From: Zhengitettix transpicula
Taxonomy: Eukaryota > Arthropoda > Insecta > Orthoptera > Tetrigidae
DNA: 64,000 bases
Direction of reading: 5' to 3'
NCBI GenBank assembly: GCA_037074705.1
Contig: JAYJMR010000076.1
Location: 62,001 to 126,000 of the forward strand
The translations under genes were made by a program, and so were the position numbers. This document shows positions 51,001-64,000 of the stretch, one piece after another; within the stretch, counting starts at the first letter, position 1, and each line of letters starts with the position of its first letter. A model generated the notes under the pieces. The model did not search any database and was not told where the DNA came from. It saw nothing but the letters and a program-made list of their open reading frames with translations.

Positions 51001-53071
51001 AGTTTGGAATTTCACCAACCAAGAATTTTCAAATAACTAAGTCTTATATCTTAATAAATGACTCGTTCTTTATAAAAATTACTCAAACCTGCACTTCTAA
51101 AATCTTAATCCATTAATATTAATTAATATATCGTAATATTTCGACGTTTCGACGACAAGTTTGAATTTCACCAACCAAGAATCTTCAAATAACAAAGTCT
51201 TATTTCATAATAAATGACTCGTTCTTTATAAAAATTACTCAAACCTGCACTTCTAAAATCTTAATCCATTAATATTAATTAATATATCGTAATATTTCGA
51301 CGTTTCGACGACAAGTTTGGAATTTCACCAACAAAGAATCTTCAAATAACAAAGTCTTATTTCATAATAAATGACTCGTTCTTTATAAAAATTACTCAAA
51401 CCTGCACTTCTAAAATCTTAATCCATTAATATTAATTAATATATCGTAATATTTCGACGTTTCGACGACAAGTTTGGAATTTCACCAACCAAGAATCTTC
51501 AAATAACTAAGTCTTATTTCATAATAAATGACTCGTTCTTTATAAAAATTACTCAAACCTGCACTTCTAAAATCTTAATCCATTAATATTAATTAATATA
51601 TCGTTATATTTCGACGTTTCGACGACAAGTTTGGAATTTCACCATCCAAGAATCTTCAAATAACAAAGTCTTATTTCATAATAAATGACTCGTTCTTTAT
51701 AAAAATTACTCAAACCTGCACTTCTAAAATCTTAATCCATTAATATTAATTAATATATCGTAATATTACGACGTTTCGACGACAAGTTTGGAATTTCACC
51801 AACCAAGAATCTTCAAATAACAAAGTCTTATTTCATAATAAATGACTCGTTCTTTATAAAAATTACTCAAACCTGCACTTCTAAAATCTTAATCGATTAA
51901 TATTAATTAATATATCGTAATATTTCGACGTTTCGACGACAAGTTTTGAATTTCACCAACCAAGAAACTAAAAATAACAAAGTCTTATTTCATAATAAAT
52001 GACTCGTTCTTTATAAAAATTACTCAAACCTGCACTTCTAAAATCTTAATCTATTAATATTAATTAATATATCGTAATATTTCGACGTTTCGACGACAAG
52101 TTTGGAATTTCACCAACCAAGAATATTCAAATAACAAAGTCTTATTTCATAATAAATGACTCGTTCTTTATAAAAATTACTCAAACCAGCACTTCTAAAA
52201 TCTTAATTTATTAATATTAATTAATATATCCCAATATTTCGACGTTTCGACGACAAGTTTGGAATTTCACCAACCAAGAATCTTCAAATAACAAAGTCTT
52301 ATTTCATAATAAATGACTCGTTCTTTATAAAAATTACTCAAACCAGCACTTCTAAAATCTTAATCTATTAATATTAATTAATATATCCCAATATTTCGAC
52401 GTTTCGACGACAAGTTGGGAATTTCACCAACCAAGAATCTTCAAATAACAAAGTCTTATTTCATAATAAATGACTCGTTCTTTATAAAAATTACTCAAAC
52501 CTGCACTTCTAAAATCTTAATCCATTAATATTAATTAATATATCGTAATATTTCGACGTTTCGACAACAAGTTTGGAATTTCACCAACCAAGAATCTTCA
52601 AATAACTAAGTCTTATTTCTTAATAAATGACTCGTTCTTTATAAAAATTACTCAAACCAGCACTTCTAAAATCTTAATCTATTAATATTAATTAATATAT
52701 CCCAATATTTCGACGTTTCGACGACAAGTTGGGAATTTCACCAACCAAGAATCTTCAAATAACAAAGTCTTATTTCATAATAAATGACTCGTTCTTTATA
52801 AAAATTACTCAAACCTGCACTTCTAAATCCTTAATCCATTAATATTAATTAATATATCGTAATATTTCGACGTTTCGACGACAAGTTTGGAATTTCACCA
52901 ACCAAGAATCTTCAAATAACTAAGTCTTATTTCTTAATAAATGACTCGTTCTTTATAAAAATTACTCAAACCTGCACTTCTAAAATCTTAATCCATTAAT
53001 ATTAATTATAATATCGTAATATTTCGACGTTTCGACGACAAGTTTGGAATTTCACCAACCAAGAATCTTAA

Positions 53072-54377
53072 AATAACAAAGTCTTATTTCATAATAAATG
53101 ATACGTTCTTTATAAAAATTACTCAAACCTGCACTTCTAAAATCTTAATCTATTAATATTAATTAATATATCGTAATATTTCGACGTTTCGACGACAAGT
53201 TTGGAATTTCACCAACCAAGAATCTTCAAATAACAAAGTCTTATTTCATAATAAATGACTCGTTCTTTATAAAAATTAGTCAAACCTGCACTTTTAAAAT
53301 CTTAATTCATTAATATTAATTAATATATCCCAATATTTCGACGTTTCGAAGACAAGTTTGGAATTTCACCAACCAAGAATCTTCAAATAACAAAGTCTTA
53401 TTTCATAATAAATGACTCGTTCTTTATAAAAATTAGTCAAACCTACACTTCTAAAATCTTAATCTATTAATATTAATTAATATATCCCAATATATCGACG
53501 TTTCGACGACAAGTTTGGAATTTCACCAACCAAGAATCTTCAAATAACAAAGTCTTATTTCATAATAAATGATACGTTCTTTATAAAAATTAGTCAAACC
53601 TGCACTTCTGAAATCTTAATCTATTAATATTAATTAATATATCGTAATATTTCGACGTTTCGACGACAAGTTTGGAATTTCACCAACCAAAAATCTTCAA
53701 ATAAGAAAGTCTTATTTCATAATAAATGACTCGTTCTTTATAAAAATTAGTCAAACCTGCACTTCTAAAATCTTAATCTATTAATATTAATTAATATATC
53801 GTAATATTTCGACGTTTCGACGACAATTTTGGAATTTCACCAACCAAGAATCTTCAAATAACAAAGTCTTATTTCATAATAAATGATACGTTCTTTATAA
53901 AAATTAGTCAAACGTGCACTTCTAAAATCTTAATCTATTAATATTAATTAATATATCCCAATATTTCGACGTTTCGACGACAAGTTTGGAATTTCACCAA
54001 CCAAGAATCTTCAAATAACAAAGTCTTATTTCATAATAAATGATACGTTCTTTATAAAAATTAGTCAAACCTGCACTTCTAAAATCTTAATCTATTAGTA
54101 TTAATTAATATATCGTAATATTTCGACGTTTCGACTACAAGTTTGGAATTTCACCAACCAAGAATCTTCAAATAACAAAGTCTTATTTCATAATAAATGA
54201 CTCGTTCTTTATAAAAATTAGTCAAACCTGCACTTCTAAAATCTTAATCTATTAATATTAATTAATATATCGTAATATTTCGACGTTTCGACGACAAGTT
54301 TGGAATTTCACCAACCAAGAATCTTCAAATAACAAAGTCTTATTTCATAATAAATGACTCGTTCTTTATAAAAATTA
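53072..54377 (+). repeat. 4,239-bp (27-monomer) offset duplication, copy 1
   Basis: Matches 57311-58616 at an offset of exactly 27 x 157. Markers: gatacgttc (53099), cacttttaaaatc with aattcattaat (53289-53310), cgaagacaag (53347), cctacacttc (53441), cttctgaaatc (53605), gacaattttgg (53822), caaacgtgcac (53910), ctattagtatt (54091) and cgactacaag (54132). Several single-base differences show this pair is older than the 944- and 1,569-bp ones. Confidence 0.9.
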
Positions 54378-54690
54378 GTCAAACCTGCACTTCTAAAATC
54401 TTAATCTATTAATATTAATTAATATATCCCAATATTTCGACGTTTCGACGACAAGTTTGGAATTTCACCAACCAAGAATCTTCAAATAACAAAGTCTTAT
54501 TTCATAATAAATGATACGTTCTTTATAAAAATTAGTCAAACCTGCACTTCTAAAATCTTAATCTATTAATATTAATTAATATATCGTAATATTTCGACGT
54601 TTCGACGACAAGTTTGGAATTTCACCAACCAAGAATCTTCAAATAACAAAGTCTTATTTCATAATAAATGATACGTTCTTTATAAAAATT

Positions 54691-56845
54691 ACTCAAACCT
54701 GCACTTCTAAAATCTTAATCTATTAATATTAATTAATATATCGTAATATTTCGACGTTTCGACGACAAGTTTGGAATTTCACCAACCAAGAATCTTCAAA
54801 TAACAAAGTCTTATTTCATAATAAATGACTCGTTCTTTATAAAAATTAGTCAAACCTGCACTTCTAAAATCTTAATCTATTAATATTAATTAATATATCC
54901 CAATATTTCGACGTTTCGACGACAAGTTTGGAATTTCACCAACCAAGAATCTTCAATGAACAAAGTCTTATTTCATAATAAATGACTCGTTCTTTATAAA
55001 AATTAGTCAAACCTGCACTTCTAAAATCTTAATTCATTAATATTAATTAATATATCCCAATATTTCGACGTTTCGAAGACAAGTTTGGAATTTCACCAAC
55101 CAAGAATCTTCAAATAACAAAGTCTTATTTCATAATAAATGACTCGTTCTTTATAAAAATTAGTCAAACCTGCACTTCTAAAATCTTAATCTCATAATAT
55201 TAATTAATGTATCCCAATATTTCGACGTTTCGACGACAAGTTTGGAATTTCACCAACCAAGAATCTTCAAATAACAAAGTCTTATTTCATAATAAATGAC
55301 TCGTTCTTTATAAAAATTACTCAAACCAGCACTTCTAAAGTCTTAATCCATTAATATTAATTAATATATCGTAATATTTCGACGTTTCGATGACAAGTTT
55401 GGAATTTCACCAACCAAGAATCTTCAAATAACAAAGTCTTATTTCATAATAAATGATACGTTCTTTATGAAAATTACTCAAACCTGCACTTTTAAAATCT
55501 TATTTCATTAATATTAATTAATATATCCCAATATTTCGACGTTTCGACGACAAGTTTGGAATTTCACCAACCAAGAAGCTTCAAATAACAAAGTCTTATT
55601 TCATAATAAATGATACGTTCTTTATGAAAATTACTCAAACCTGCACTTCTAAAATCTTAATCTATTAATATTAATTAATATATCGAAATATTTCAACGTT
55701 TCGACGACAAGTTTGGAATTTCACCAACCAAGAATCTTCAAATAACAAAGTCTTATTTCATAATAAATGACTCGTTCTTTATAAAAATTAGTCAAACCTG
55801 CACTTCTAAAATCTTAATCTATTAATATTAATTAATATATCCCAATATTTCGACGTTTCGACGACAAGTTTGGAATTTCACCAACCAAGAATCTTCAAAT
55901 AACAAAGTCTTATTTCATAATAAATGACTCGTTCTTTATAAAAATTAGTCAAACCTGCACTTCTAAAATCTTAATCTATTAATATTAATTAATATATCGT
56001 AATATTTCGACGTTTCGACGACAAGTTTGGAATTTCACCAACCAAGAATCTTCAAATAACAAAGTCTTATTTCATAATAAATGACTCGTTCTTTATAAAA
56101 ATTAGTCAAACCTGCACTTCTAAAATCTTAATCTATTAATATTAATTAATATATCCCAATATTTCGACGTTTCGACGACAAGTTTGGAATTTCACCAACC
56201 AAGAATCTTCAAATAACAAAGTCTTATTTCATAATAAATGACTCGTTCTTTATAAAAATTAGTCAAACCTGCACTTCTAAAATCTTAATTCATTAATATT
56301 AATTAATATATCCCAATATTTCGACGTTTCGAAGACAAGTTTGGAATTTCACCAACCAAGAATCTTCAAATAACAAAGTCTTATTTCATAATAAATGACT
56401 CGTTCTTTATAAAAATTAGTCAAACCTGCACTTCTAAAATCTTAATCTATTAATATTAATTAATGTATCCCAATATTTCGACGTTTCGACGACAAGTTTG
56501 GAATTTCACCAACCAAGAATCTTCAAATAACAAAGTCTTATTTCATAATAAATGACTCGTTCTTTATAAAAATTACTCAAACCAGCACTTCTAAAGTCTT
56601 AATCCATTAATATTAATTAATATATCGTAATATTTCGACGTTTCGATGACAAGTTTGGAATTTCACCAACCAAGAATCTTCAAATAACAAAGTCTTATTT
56701 CATAATAAATGATACGTTCTTTATGAAAATTACTCAAACCTGCACTTTTAAAATCTTATTTCATTAATATTAATTAATATATCCCAATATTTCGACGTTT
56801 CGACGACAAGTTTGGAATTTCACCAACCAAGAAGCTTCAAATAAC
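54691..56845 (+). repeat. 1,256-bp (8-monomer) duplication pair
   Basis: 54691-55589 recurs at 55947-56845, exactly 8 x 157 bp later. Shared markers: aattcattaat (55031), cgaagacaag (55074), ttaatgtatccc (55204), ctaaagtctt (55335), cgatgacaag (55388), tatgaaaatt (55467), cttatttcatt (55500) and gaagcttc (55575). Differences include ttcaatgaac at 54952 and ctcataatat near 55191, present only in copy 1. It lies between the two copies of the 4,239-bp pair. Confidence 0.9.
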
Positions 56846-57310
56846 TAAGTCTTATTTCTTAATAAATGACTCGTTCTTTATAAAAATTACTCAAACCTGC
56901 ACTTCTAAAATCTTAATCCATTAATATTAATTAATATATCGTAATATTTCGACGTTTCGACGACAAGTTTGGAATTTCACCAACCAAGAATCTTCAAATA
57001 ACAAAGTCTTATTTCATAATAAATGACTCGTTCTTTATAAAAATTACTCAAACCAGCACTTCTAAAATCTTAATCCATTAATATTAATTAATATATCGTA
57101 ATATTTCGACGTTTCGACGACAAGTTTGGAATTTCACCAACCAAGAATCTTCAAATAACAAAGTCTTATTTCATAATAAATGACTCGTTCTTTATAAAAA
57201 TTAGTCAAACCTGCACTTCTAAAATCTTAATTCATTAATATTAATTAATATATCCCAATATTTCGACGTTTCGAAGACAAGTTTGGAATATCACCAACCA
57301 AGAATCTTCA

Positions 57311-58616
57311 AATAACAAAGTCTTATTTCATAATAAATGATACGTTCTTTATAAAAATTACTCAAACCTGCACTTCTAAAATCTTAATCTATTAATATTA
57401 ATTAATATATCGTAATATTTCGACGTTTCGACGACAAGTTTGGAATTTCACCAACCAAGAATCTTCAAATAACAAAGTCTTATTTCATAATAAATGACTC
57501 GTTCTTTATAAAAATTAGTCAAACCTGCACTTTTAAAATCTTAATTCATTAATATTAATTAATATATCCCAATATTTCGACGTTTCGAAGACAAGTTTGG
57601 AATTTCACCAACCAAGAATCTTTAAATAACAAAATCTTATTTCATAATAAATGACTCGTTCTTTATAAAAATTAGTCAAACCTACACTTCTAAAATCTTA
57701 ATCTATTAATATTAATTAATATATCCCAATATTTCGACGTTTCGACGACAAGTTTGGAATTTCACCAACCAAGAATCTTCAAATAACAAAGTCTTATTTC
57801 ATAATAAATGATACGTTCTTTATAAAAATTAGTCAAACCTGCACTTCTGAAATCTTAATCTATTAATATTAATTAATATATCGTAATATTTCGACGTTTC
57901 GACGACCAGTTTGGAATTTCACCAACCAAGAATCTTCAAATAACAAAGTCTTATTTCATAATAAATGACTCGTTCTTTATAAAAATTAGTCAAACCTGCA
58001 CTTCTAAAATCTTAATCTATTAATATTAATTAATATATCGTAATATTTCGACGTTTCGACGACAATTTTGGAATTTCACCAACCAAGAATCTTCAAATAA
58101 CAAAGTCTTATTTCATAATAAATGATACGTTCTTTATAAAAATTAGTCAAACGTGCACTTCTTAAATCTTAATCTATTAATATTAATTAATATATCCCAA
58201 TATGTCGACGTTTCGACGACAAGTTTGGAATTTCACCAACCAAGAATCTTCAAATAACAAAGTCTTATTTCATAATAAATGATACGTTCTTTATAAAAAT
58301 TAGTCAAACCTGCACTTCTAAAATCTTAATCTATTAGTATTAATTAATATATCGTAATATTTCGACGTTTCGACTACAAGTTTGGAATTTCACCAACCAA
58401 GAATCTTCAAATAACAAAGTCTTATTTCATAATAAATGACTCGTTCTTTATAAAAATTAGTCAAACCTGCACTTCTAAAATCTTAATCTATTAATATTAA
58501 TTAATATATCGTAATATTTCGACGTTTCGACGACAAGTTTGGAATTTCACCAACCAAGAATCTTCAAATAACAAAGTCTTATTTCATAATAAATGACTCG
58601 TTCTTTATAAAAATTA
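57311..58616 (+). repeat. 4,239-bp (27-monomer) offset duplication, copy 2
   Basis: Second copy of 53072-54377. Its own changes include ctttaaataacaaaatc (57620), gacgaccag (57901), cttcttaaatc (58160) and tatgtcgacg (58201). The subfamily marked by tagtcaaacc and gatacg is concentrated between the two copies and within them. Confidence 0.9.
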
Positions 58617-58671
58617 CTCAAACCTGCACTTCTAAAATCTTAATCTATTAATATTAATTAATATATCCAAA

Positions 58672-60233
58672 TATTTCGACGTTTCGACGACAAGTTTGGA
58701 ATTTCACCAACCAAGAATCTTCAAATAACAAAGTCTTATTTCATAATAAATGAATCGTTCTTTATAAAAATTAGTCAAACCTGCACTTTTAAAATCCTTA
58801 ATCTATTAATATTAATTAATATATCCCAATATTTCGACGTTTCGACGACAAGTTTGGAATTTCACCAACCAAGAATCTTCAAATAACAATGTCTTATTTC
58901 ATAATAAATGATTCGTTCTTTATAAAAATTACTCAAACCTGCACTTCTAAAATCTTAATCCATTAATATTAATTAATATATCATAATATTTCGACGTTTC
59001 GACGACAAGTTTGGAATTTCACCAACCAAGAATCTTCAAATAACAAAGTCTTATTTCATAATAAATGACTCGTTCTTTATAAAAATTACTCAAACCAGCA
59101 CTTCTAAAATCTTAATCTATTAATATTAATTAATATATCAAAATATTTCGACGTTTCGACGACAAGTTTGGAATTTCACCAACCAAGAATCTTCAAATAA
59201 CAAAGTCTTATTTCATAATAAATGACTCGTTCTTTTTAAAAATTAGTCAAACCTGCACTTCTAAAATCTTAATCTATTAATATTAATTAATATATCGTAA
59301 TATTTCGACGTTTCGACGACAAGTTTGGAATTTCACCAACCAAGAATCTTCAAATAACAAAGTCTTATTTCATAATAAATGACTCGTTCTTTATAAAAAT
59401 TACTCAAACCTGCACTTCTAAAATCTTAATCCATTAATATTAATTAATATATCGTAATATTTCGACGTTTCGACGACAAGTTTGGAATTACACCAACCAA
59501 GAATCTTCAAATAACAAAGTCTTATTTCATAATAAATGACTCGTTCTTTATAAAAATTACTCAAACCTGCACTTCTAAAATCTTAATCCATTAATATTAA
59601 TTAATATATCGTAATATTTCGACGTTTCGACGACAAGTTTGGAATTTCACCAACCAAGAATCTTCAAATAACAAAGTCTTATTTCATAATAAATGACTCG
59701 TTCTTTATAAAAATTACTCAAACCTGCACTTCTAAAATCTTAATCCATTAATATTAATTAATATATCGTAATATTTCGACGTTTCGACGACAAGTTTGGA
59801 ATTTCACCAACCAAGAATCTTCAAATAACAAAGTCTTATTTCATAATAAATGACTCGTTCTTTATAAAAATTACTCAAACCTGCACTTCTAAAATCTTAA
59901 TCCATTAATATTATTTAATATATCGTAATATTTCGACGTTTCGACGACAAGTTTGGAATTTCACCAACCAAGAATCTTCAAATAACAAAGTCTTATTTCA
60001 TAATAAATGACTCGTTCTTTATAAAAATTAGTCAAACCTGCACTTCTAAAATCTTAATCCATTAATATTAATTAATATATCGTAATATTTCGACGTTTCG
60101 ACGACAAGTTTGGAATTTCACCAACCAAGAATCTTCAAATAACAAAGTCTTATTTCATAATAAATGACTCGTTCTTTATAAAAATTACTCAAACCTGCAC
60201 TTCTAAAATCTTAATCCATTAATATTACTTAAT
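58672..60233 (+). repeat. 3,767-bp (24-monomer) offset duplication, copy 1
   Basis: Matches 62440-64000. Markers: tgaatcgttc (58751), cacttttaaaatcc (58783), tgattcgttc (58909), tatcataat (58979), tatcaaaat (59137), ttctttttaa (59230), ggaattacacc (59484), tattatttaat (59908) and tattacttaat (60223). One extra c in aaaatcctta and acaatgtc near 58887 distinguish this copy. Confidence 0.93.
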
Positions 60234-62439
60234 ATATCGTAATATTTCGACGTTTCGACGACAAGTTTGGAATTTCACCAACCAAGAATCTTCAAATAAC
60301 AAAGTCTTATTTCATAATAAATGACTCGTTCTTTATAAAAATTACTCAAACCTGCACTTCTAAAATCTTAATCCATTAATATTATTTAATATATCGTAAT
60401 ATTTCGACGTTTCGACGACAAGTTTGGAATTTCACCAACCAAGAATCTTCAAATAACAAAGTCTTAATTCATAATAAATGATTCGTTCTTTATAAAAATT
60501 ACTCAAACCAGCACTTCTAAAATCTTCATCCATTAATATTAATTAATATATCGTAATATTCGACGTTTCGACGACAAGTTTGGAATTTCACCAACCAAGA
60601 ATCTTCAAATAACAAAGTCTTATTTCATAATAAATGACTCGTTCTTTATAAAAATTACTCAAACCAGCACTTCTAAAATCTTAATCCATTAATATTAATT
60701 AATATATCGTAATATTTCGACGTTTCGACGACAAGTTTGGAATTTCACCAACCAAGAATCTTCAAATAACAAAGTCTTAATTCAAAATAAATGATTCGTT
60801 CTTTATAAAAATTACTCAAACCAGCACTTCTAAAATCTTCATCCATTAATATTAATTAATATATCGTAATATTTCGACGTTTCGACGACAAGTTAGGAAT
60901 TTCACCAACCAAGAATCTTCAAATAACAAAGTCTTATTTCATAATAAATGACTCGTTCTTTATAAAAATTACTCAAACCAGCACTTCTAAAATCTTAATC
61001 TATTAATATTAATTAATATATCCCAATATTTCGACGTTTCGACGACAAGTTTGGAATTTCACCAACCAAGAATCTTCAAATAACAAAGTATTATTTCATA
61101 ATAAATGACTCGTTCTTTATAAAAATTACTCAAACCAGCACTTCTAAAATCTTAATCCATTAATATTAATTAATATATCGTAATATTTCGACGTTTCGAC
61201 GACAAGTTTGGAATTTCACCAACCAAGAATCTTCAAATAACAAAGTCTTATTTCATAATAAATGACTCGTTCTTTATAAAAATTACTCAAACCTGCACTT
61301 CTAAAATCTTAATCCATTAATATTAATTAATATATCGTAATATTTCGACGTTTCGACGACAAGTTTGGAATTTCACCAACCAAGAATCTTCAAATAACAA
61401 AGTCTTATTTCATAATAAATGACTCGTTCTTTATAAAAATTACTCAAACCAGCACTTCTAAAATCTTAATCTATTAATATTAATTAAAATATCCCAATAT
61501 TTCGACGTTTCGACGACAAGTTTGGAATTTCACCAACCAAGAATCTTCAAATAACAAAGTCTTATTTCATAATAAATGACTCGTTCTTTATAAAAATTAC
61601 TCAAACCTGCACTTCTAAAATCTTAATCCATTAATATTAATTAATATATCGTAATATTTCGACGTTTCGACGACAAGTTTGGAATTTCACCAACCAAGAA
61701 TCTTCAAATAACAAAGTCTTATTTCATAATAAATGACTCGTTCTTTATAAAAATTACTCAAACCTGCACTTCTAAAATCTCAATCCATTAATATTAATTA
61801 ATATATCGTAATATTTCGACGTTTCGAGGACAAGTTTGGAATTTCACTAACCAAGAATCTTCAAATAACAAAGTCTTATTTCATAATAAATGACTCGTTC
61901 TTTATAAAAATTAGTCAAACCTGCACTTTTAAAATCTTAATCTATTAATATTAATTAATATATCCCAATATTTCGACGTTTCGACGACAAGTTTGGAATT
62001 TCACCAACCAAGAATCTTCAAATAACAAAGTCTTATTTCATAATAAATGACTCGTTCTTTATAAAAATTACTCAAACCAGCACTTCTTAAATCTTAATCT
62101 ATTAATACTAATTAATATATCATAATATTTCGACGTTTCGACGACAAGTTTGGAATTTCACCAACCAAGAATCTTCAAATAACAAAGTCTTATTTCATAA
62201 TAAATGATTCGTTATTTATAAAAATTACTCAAACCTGCACTTCTAAAATCTTAATCTATTAATATTAATTAATATATCATAATATTTCGACGTTTCGACG
62301 ACAAGTTTGGAATTTCACCAACCAAGAATCTTCAAATAACAAAGTCTTATTTCATAATAAATGACTCGTTCTTTATAAAAATTACTCAAACCAGCACTTC
62401 TAAAATCTTAATCTATTAATATTAATTAATATATCAAAA

Positions 62440-64000
62440 TATTTCGACGTTTCGACGACAAGTTTGGAATTTCACCAACCAAGAATCTTCAAATAACAAA
62501 GTCTTATTTCATAATAAATGAATCGTTCTTTATAAAAATTAGTCAAACCTGCACTTTTAAAATCTTAATCTATTAATATTAATTAATATATCCCAATATT
62601 TCGACGTTTCGACGACAAGTTTGGAATTTCACCAACCAAGAATCTTCAAATAACAAAGTCTTATTTCATAATAAATGATTCGTTCTTTATAAAAATTACT
62701 CAAACCTGCACTTCTAAAATCTTAATCCATTAATATTAATTAATATATCATAATATTTCGACGTTTCGACGACAAGTTTGGAATTTCACCAACCAAGAAT
62801 CTTCAAATAACAAAGTCTTATTTCATAATAAATGACTCGTTCTTTATAAAAATTACTCAAACCAGCACTTCTAAAATCTTAATCTATTAATATTAATTAA
62901 TATATCAAAATATTTCGACGTTTCGACGACAAGTTTGGAATTTCACCAACCAAGAATCTTCAAATAACAAAGTCTTATTTCATAATAAATGACTCGTTCT
63001 TTTTAAAAATTAGTCAAACCTGCACTTCTAAAATCTTAATCTATTAATATTAATTAATATATCGTAATATTTCGACGTTTCGACGACAAGTTTGGAATTT
63101 CACCAACCAAGAATCTTCAAATAACAAAGTCTTATTTCATAATAAATGACTCGTTCTTTATAAAAATTACTCAAACCTGCACTTCTAAAATCTTAATCCA
63201 TTAATATTAATTAATATATCGTAATATTTCGACGTTTCGACGACAAGTTTGGAATTACACCAACCAAGAATCTTCAAATAACAAAGTCTTATTTCATAAT
63301 AAATGACTCGTTCTTTATAAAAATTACTCAAACCTGCACTTCTAAAATCTTAATCCATTAATATTAATTAATATATCGTAATATTTCGACGTTTCGACGA
63401 CAAGTTTGGAATTTCACCAACCAAGAATCTTCAAATAACAAAGTCTTATTTCATAATAAATGACTCGTTCTTTATAAAAATTACTCAAACCTGCACTTCT
63501 AAAATCTTAATCCATTAATATTAATTAATATATCGTAATATTTCGACGTTTCGACGACAAGTTTGGAATTTCACCAACCAAGAATCTTCAAATAACAAAG
63601 TCTTATTTCATAATAAATGACTCGTTCTTTATAAAAATTACTCAAACCTGCACTTCTAAAATCTTAATCCATTAATATTATTTAATATATCGTAATATTT
63701 CGACGTTTCGACGACAAGTTTGGAATTTCACCAACCAAGAATCTTCAAATAACAAAGTCTTATTTCATAATAAATGACTCGTTCTTTATAAAAATTAGTC
63801 AAACCTGCACTTCTAAAATCTTAATCCATTAATATTAATTAATATATCGTAATATTTCGACGTTTCGACGACAAGTTTGGAATTTCACCAACCAAGAATC
63901 TTCAAATAACAAAGTCTTATTTCATAATAAATGACTCGTTCTTTATAAAAATTACTCAAACCTGCACTTCTAAAATCTTAATCCATTAATATTACTTAAT
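62440..64000 (+). repeat. 3,767-bp (24-monomer) offset duplication, copy 2 (cut by window end)
   Basis: Second copy of 58672-60233, still identical at the last base of the window (attacttaat at 63991-64000 equals 60224-60233). The true right boundary lies outside. This copy and its partner are among the longest matched pairs here. Confidence 0.92.

Larger units (their letters stand above)
4735..64000 (+). repeat. 157-bp satellite, main array (about 377 monomers)
   Basis: Monomers start at 4853, 5010, 5167 and onward to 63727 and 63884. From 4853 to 63727 is 58,874 bp, one base less than 375 x 157, so indels are rare and nearly balanced. The monomer is about 27% G+C with 29 C to 13 G on the + strand. 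Fixed parts include caccaaccaag, gcacttctaaaatctt, the palindromic attaatattaattaatat region and tttcgacgtttcgacgac. Variable sites are 14-22 (aatcttcaa, aatctaaaa or aaactaaaa), 51-55 (actcg, atacg or attcg), 70-74 (tactc or tagtc), the gcac codeword (cctgcac or ccagcac), 99-101 (tcc or tct) and 121-125 (tcgta, tccca or tctca). I see no inserted element anywhere in it. The array runs off the window. Function is inferred only: arrays of this kind form centromeric or pericentromeric heterochromatin. Confidence 0.98.

Noticed and set aside
4735..64000. CENP-B box in the 157-bp monomer
   Set aside because: The monomer has ttcg in two places, but nothing matching the cgggn part of the box follows at the required distance on either strand.
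4735..64000. CRISPR array
   Set aside because: The repeated unit is the whole 157 bp without unique spacers, and variation is scattered single-base change.
4735..64000. A single regular higher-order repeat over the main array
   Set aside because: Block offsets are 6, 7, 8, 10, 14, 22, 24, 27 and 39 monomers with no common period, so duplications are local and irregular.
4735..64000. Assignment to a named satellite family or species
   Set aside because: Several plants have satellites of 150-160 bp, but I could not match this sequence to any from memory with confidence. A search of repeat databases with the 157-bp and 109-bp consensus would decide it.

Overview
The window is satellite DNA almost from end to end. 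I see no credible protein-coding gene, tRNA, rRNA, CRISPR array or intact transposon. Long head-to-tail arrays of AT-rich monomers slightly longer and shorter than a nucleosome repeat point to centromeric or pericentromeric heterochromatin of a eukaryotic chromosome. A flowering plant is my best guess, from monomer size and style only. I do not recognise either satellite family, so species, chromosome and centromere identity remain open.

Layout. (1) 1-341: two full and one broken monomer of a 157-bp satellite. (2) 346-368: an assembly gap of 23 N. (3) 369-466: about 100 bp of AT-rich non-satellite sequence with no recognisable content. (4) 467-661: a 24-bp minisatellite that decays into sequence resembling part of the next repeat. 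(5) 662-4734: about 38 monomers of a second, 109-bp satellite, containing a recent tandem duplication of ten monomers (1,090 bp). (6) 4735-64000: an uninterrupted array of about 377 monomers of the 157-bp satellite in the same orientation as the left-hand fragment. Its monomer phase drifts by only -1 bp over 375 units, and no transposon insertion is visible in 59 kb.

The 157-bp monomer is about 27% G+C with a strong C excess on the + strand. It contains two overlapping perfect palindromes (monomer positions 102-113 and 106-119) and a CpG cluster made by an 8-bp direct duplication (positions 129-144). Variants at a few sites divide the array into neighbourhoods: a tatctcaat type only at about 4.8-7.2 kb, an aatctaaaaat type dominating about 34-47 kb, and an attagtc/gatacg type at about 53-58 kb.

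There is no single higher-order period. Many private variants recur in the same order at different spacings, which shows repeated local segmental duplication of blocks of 6, 7, 8, 10, 14, 22, 24, 27 and 39 monomers. The clearest are 1,569 bp (10968-14174), 944 bp (27697-29657), 3,451 bp (18770/22221), about 6,120 bp (20966/27085), 2,198 bp (23784/25981 and 41717/43915), 4,239 bp (53072/57311) and 3,767 bp (58672/62440, running off the window end).

The most interesting structural point is the 109-bp block. It interrupts the 157-bp array with almost no loss of monomer phase (left side stops at monomer position 26-27, right side resumes at position 40), and its right edge lies in a short motif shared by both satellites. 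All monomer coordinates use position 1 = first base of ttcaccaacc.
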